From the NCBI RefSeq assembly GCF_900100795.1, contig NZ_FNCO01000010.1, positions 211,911 through 275,910 of the forward strand: a stretch of 64,000 bases of DNA, given 5' to 3'. The translations under genes were made by a program, and so were the position numbers. Position 1 is the first letter of the stretch, and the number at the start of each line of letters is the position of its first letter. This DNA comes from Pseudomonas abietaniphila (GTDB lineage Bacteria; Pseudomonadota; Gammaproteobacteria; Pseudomonadales; Pseudomonadaceae). Below, piece after piece: positions 61,885 to 64,000 of this stretch. The notes under the pieces are model-generated. The model was not told the origin of the DNA, did not search any database, and saw only the letters and a list, made by a program, of their open reading frames with translations.

Positions 61885-63118
61885 CTGGCTTTACGCTCGA
61901 CTGAGAGGTTGCGCCACCGCTGGCCCCTCCGAAGAGCGAACCCATCGAAGCAGAGTTTCGAGTAGTGCCTTCCGGTCGGCCGGGCATGGTCCAATTCGCA
62001 GGGATCTCATTGTTCACTGCCGTAATGAATGCCGGTGCTATACCGAAATTCTTTTTCACTGCCTCGGCAAAGGAATCATTGGATTCAAAACTTTCCAAAC
62101 CCAATGATACGGATGCACTGGCGTCCGCATGCCACTTGGCAAATGCTTGGCGATAGCCTTGCCCTTCGCCTGGTCGATTCCACTTTTCTGCAAAGTTTTC
62201 GCCGTTATCGGCAGGGTTGCAGACAAAGCAATCGCTACCTCTTTGCGCGATGTGCTGCGGCATTCTGCGAACGATTTCCAAAATTGCATCGAGCGGCGCC
62301 AAAGGCTTCGACTGCGATTCCTTCACGACATCCAAGTATGCGTGAGTGGCCAGGGTGGTGATGACCGCCGATATGGGGCGAGTATCAGCGCTCCTTGTGT
62401 TGATGGCCCATTCATCGCGATGCCGCTTGAGCAGCTTTATAGTCGCACGCAGGGGATCTTGATCGATGTAATCCTGATAATGCGGCAAAGGATCTTGCGT
62501 CGCGGCATCGAGCATCCGCTGGCTCTTGGCAACTACCAAGCTTTCTAGAGAGATTTCCTGGGCAGAAGCAACCTGTAACCAATTCGAGTAAGGGATAGGG
62601 CTGCTTGCTTTCCACCCTGTGACCCGATCCGGAACCTCCAGCTTACCCTCGCCGTTGGCTTCGCCATTTCCGTTGATCGCGCGGGCAGGCGTGACGTCGA
62701 TGTGGAAGCCTGGATTTTCGTCGGCATAAACGATGCGGATGCCCCGACGTAATTGTTTAACTTCTTCCTGAACGCGGGAACCTTCCCTAAAACGCTGCTC
62801 AATCGCCTCTAGAACTTCCTTCGCACTAGCGCCTTGAGCGTGAGGGAACCAGATGATCGCGTCCGCATCAATGGTGTCCAGATCCGCAGGCGCGCCGGGG
62901 ATTGGCTTGATGGTCGTTTTCAGCCGCATCGAGCCTTGAACGAAGATATGGGCCTCAGCGAGTAGCGGGTTGTCGGAAGCCGAGAGGATTTTTTCCAGTT
63001 GGGAGTAGCGGTCATTTATTTTTTCGTACTGCGCTTCCGACAGCGAGATTTCCCGCGCGGCGCGAAGCAGAAAATATTCCCAACTGCTGCGCTTGGTCTG
63101 TTCGTTGCTCAATAGCAT
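61868..63118 (-). CDS. CD-NTase (cGAS/DncV-like nucleotidyltransferase) of CBASS
   Basis: A 416-residue nucleotidyltransferase. GSMR (62-65), then D84 and D86 (DTIDADAIIWF) and D141 (GFHIDVTPA) form the catalytic triad of the cGAS-like fold. The protein ends with a flexible Gly/Ser-rich tail (SLFGGASGGATSQSSVKPVGRLG), the part that Cap2 conjugates in type II CBASS. It makes a cyclic oligonucleotide on phage infection; the product cannot be read from sequence. It directly follows the SAVED gene (stop at 63119). Confidence 0.9.
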   Translation of the reverse strand: MLLSNEQTKRSSWEYFLLRAAREISLSEAQYEKINDRYSQLEKILSASDNPLLAEAHIFVQGSMRLKTTIKPIPGAPADLDTIDADAIIWFPHAQGASAKEVLEAIEQRFREGSRVQEEVKQLRRGIRIVYADENPGFHIDVTPARAINGNGEANGEGKLEVPDRVTGWKASSPIPYSNWLQVASAQEISLESLVVAKSQRMLDAATQDPLPHYQDYIDQDPLRATIKLLKRHRDEWAINTRSADTRPISAVITTLATHAYLDVVKESQSKPLAPLDAILEIVRRMPQHIAQRGSDCFVCNPADNGENFAEKWNRPGEGQGYRQAFAKWHADASASVSLGLESFESNDSFAEAVKKNFGIAPAFITAVNNEIPANWTMPGRPEGTTRNSASMGSLFGGASGGATSQSSVKPVGRLG

Positions 63119-64000
63119 TTACCTAGCCTCCTGGGCCACCGAGCCCAATTGCAGTGTTTGCGTAAACCGATCCTGGTTTTCTTTGTCCCGATCGAAGATC
63201 AGGTACGTATGTTGATGCTGCGTTGTGAGCAACGCGCCAAACTCGATGGCCAATGCCGCAGGAATAGCGGCGAAGACGTGGATAGGGTCAGGAGTCAGAG
63301 CTTCAAGCTGACTCAGTCGTATTTGAAGTGCGTCGCGAAAGGCATGAATCACTCGACGGTTCTGTACCATCGCATAGCTTGGTTCTGGGATCGACAGCTC
63401 TGCAATACGTGCACCCGGCAGAGCGTCGGTCACGTCGCGAACTGGGACTTGCGCAGAAATGGAGAGCACCAGCGCCAGTGGCCCGTCGCCTTCGGGGGGA
63501 GGTGTAAACAAAAAAACGGGCGGCTCAGCGGACTGATCGGGCCAGCGCAAACGATGTTCGCGGTGAAAGGAGAAGATCAAGCGCTTGGAACGGTCGCCGA
63601 TACTCTGGCCCAGCATCATCAAAGCCGGGATGTCGGCCAAGCCGACTACTGCCAGCGCGGGCGAGTCGCCGTAGGTGCCGCCGCGACGCTTGAGTTGCTG
63701 TTCCAGCTCATACTGGATGCTGTCTTTGACGTTCTGCCAATAGGTAGTGTCGCGGCCGCGTGGTCCTGGCGCAGGGAAAGTGATTTTGATGCCTTGATCG
63801 AAGGCGGTTAATCCCTCGGCGGACATCGCAGTCAACAGATCGCGAACGGGAATATCGTTGATTGTCTGAAAATGCTGACTTTCGACGATGAGAGGAATGG
63901 CTCTACCACCATCGGGGGTCGTTGCGGCGAGTCGGATGCGTTCCAGGTACGCTTGGTGTAAACCACTCAAATCATTTTCAGGATACCCATCTGCGTCACG
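63119..64000 (-). CDS. SAVED-domain CBASS effector (N-terminal part outside window)
   Basis: The frame is open to the window edge, so only about the last 293 residues are seen. A SAVED/CARF-like cyclic-nucleotide-binding domain is recognisable in SPALAVVGLADIPALMMLGQSIGDRSKRLIFSFHREHRLRWPD and HVFAAIPAALAIEFGALLTTQHQHTYLIFDRD. SAVED effectors carry an N-terminal nuclease or other toxin domain (for example HNH in Cap5, DUF4297 in Cap4), which here lies beyond 64000. A TTG start at 63970 is possible but upstream codons (RDADGYPEND) remain open. It is the first visible gene of the operon. Confidence 0.82.
   Translation of the reverse strand, partial: RDADGYPENDLSGLHQAYLERIRLAATTPDGGRAIPLIVESQHFQTINDIPVRDLLTAMSAEGLTAFDQGIKITFPAPGPRGRDTTYWQNVKDSIQYELEQQLKRRGGTYGDSPALAVVGLADIPALMMLGQSIGDRSKRLIFSFHREHRLRWPDQSAEPPVFLFTPPPEGDGPLALVLSISAQVPVRDVTDALPGARIAELSIPEPSYAMVQNRRVIHAFRDALQIRLSQLEALTPDPIHVFAAIPAALAIEFGALLTTQHQHTYLIFDRDKENQDRFTQTLQLGSVAQEAR

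Noticed and set aside
1..64000. CRISPR arrays, tRNA and rRNA genes
   Set aside because: No regular repeat-spacer pattern, cloverleaf or rRNA-like sequence was seen by eye on either strand; weak tRNA candidates would need a covariance-model scan.

Overview
The window is chromosomal DNA of a fluorescent Pseudomonas (P. fluorescens / P. syringae type). The evidence is family-level: Pseudomonas-type REP palindromes at 343-430, 10571-10660 and 17755-17847, a DUF1652 gene, an Lpd3-type dihydrolipoyl dehydrogenase, membrane PQQ glucose dehydrogenase and OpgD. I saw no rRNA, tRNA, CRISPR array or intact transposase.

Layout. (1) 1-17.8 kb is ordinary backbone: the end of cardiolipin synthase, a cyclopropane-fatty-acid synthase, a four-gene minus-strand operon of three SPFH (HflK/HflC-like) membrane proteins plus a CPC-type metal P-type ATPase, a CDP-alcohol phosphatidyltransferase-like protein that has lost its catalytic residues, lpd, an Lrp regulator, a LysE exporter, opgD, an O-antigen-polymerase-like/PslG-like gene pair and an orphan binding protein. 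(2) 17.9-27.1 kb is a compact eight-gene minus-strand operon that reads as a small biosynthetic cluster: cupin, methionyl-tRNA-synthetase-like protein, DAO-type flavoenzyme, a binding-protein-like protein without signal peptide, lysine/ornithine N-hydroxylase, SbnA, SbnB and an FAD/NAD(P) protein. N-hydroxylase + cupin + MetRS-like + DAO is the set known from N-N-bond (hydrazine) forming pathways. SbnA/SbnB add 2,3-diaminopropionate. Two LysR genes and an EamA exporter follow (27.4-30.5 kb). (3) 30.7-37.3 kb: a TetR regulator with matching operators before an alpha/beta hydrolase and a DJ-1/PfpI protein, then an old yellow enzyme, an aldehyde dehydrogenase and an XRE regulator.

(4) 37.45-47.7 kb is a segment bounded by mirrored, nested repeat sets that look like insertion-sequence ends without transposases. 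It carries a glutaredoxin-MauE fusion, a DUF1652 gene, gcd, an MscS channel, a Na+/H+ antiporter and a DUF2254 protein. (5) 48.2-58.1 kb is an arsenic island. The minus-strand half looks like an arsinothricin-type pathway: GntP-like permease, ArsL-like radical SAM enzyme ending in RCCLKC, an ArsM-C-terminal-like protein, an arsM gene with an in-frame amber codon, an aquaporin and an ArsN1-type acetyltransferase. The plus-strand half is MarR and arsR-arsB-arsC-arsH. (6) 58.2-64 kb is defence-like: an AbrB + Xre/MbcA/ParS antitoxin-like fusion, a DEDDh exonuclease and a type II CBASS operon (SAVED effector cut by the window edge, CD-NTase, E1-E2 Cap2, JAB Cap3).

The two parts most likely to be new chemistry are the hydrazine-type cluster (17.9-27.1 kb) and the arsinothricin-like cluster (48.2-54.2 kb). 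All functions are read from protein sequence by eye. No database search was run.
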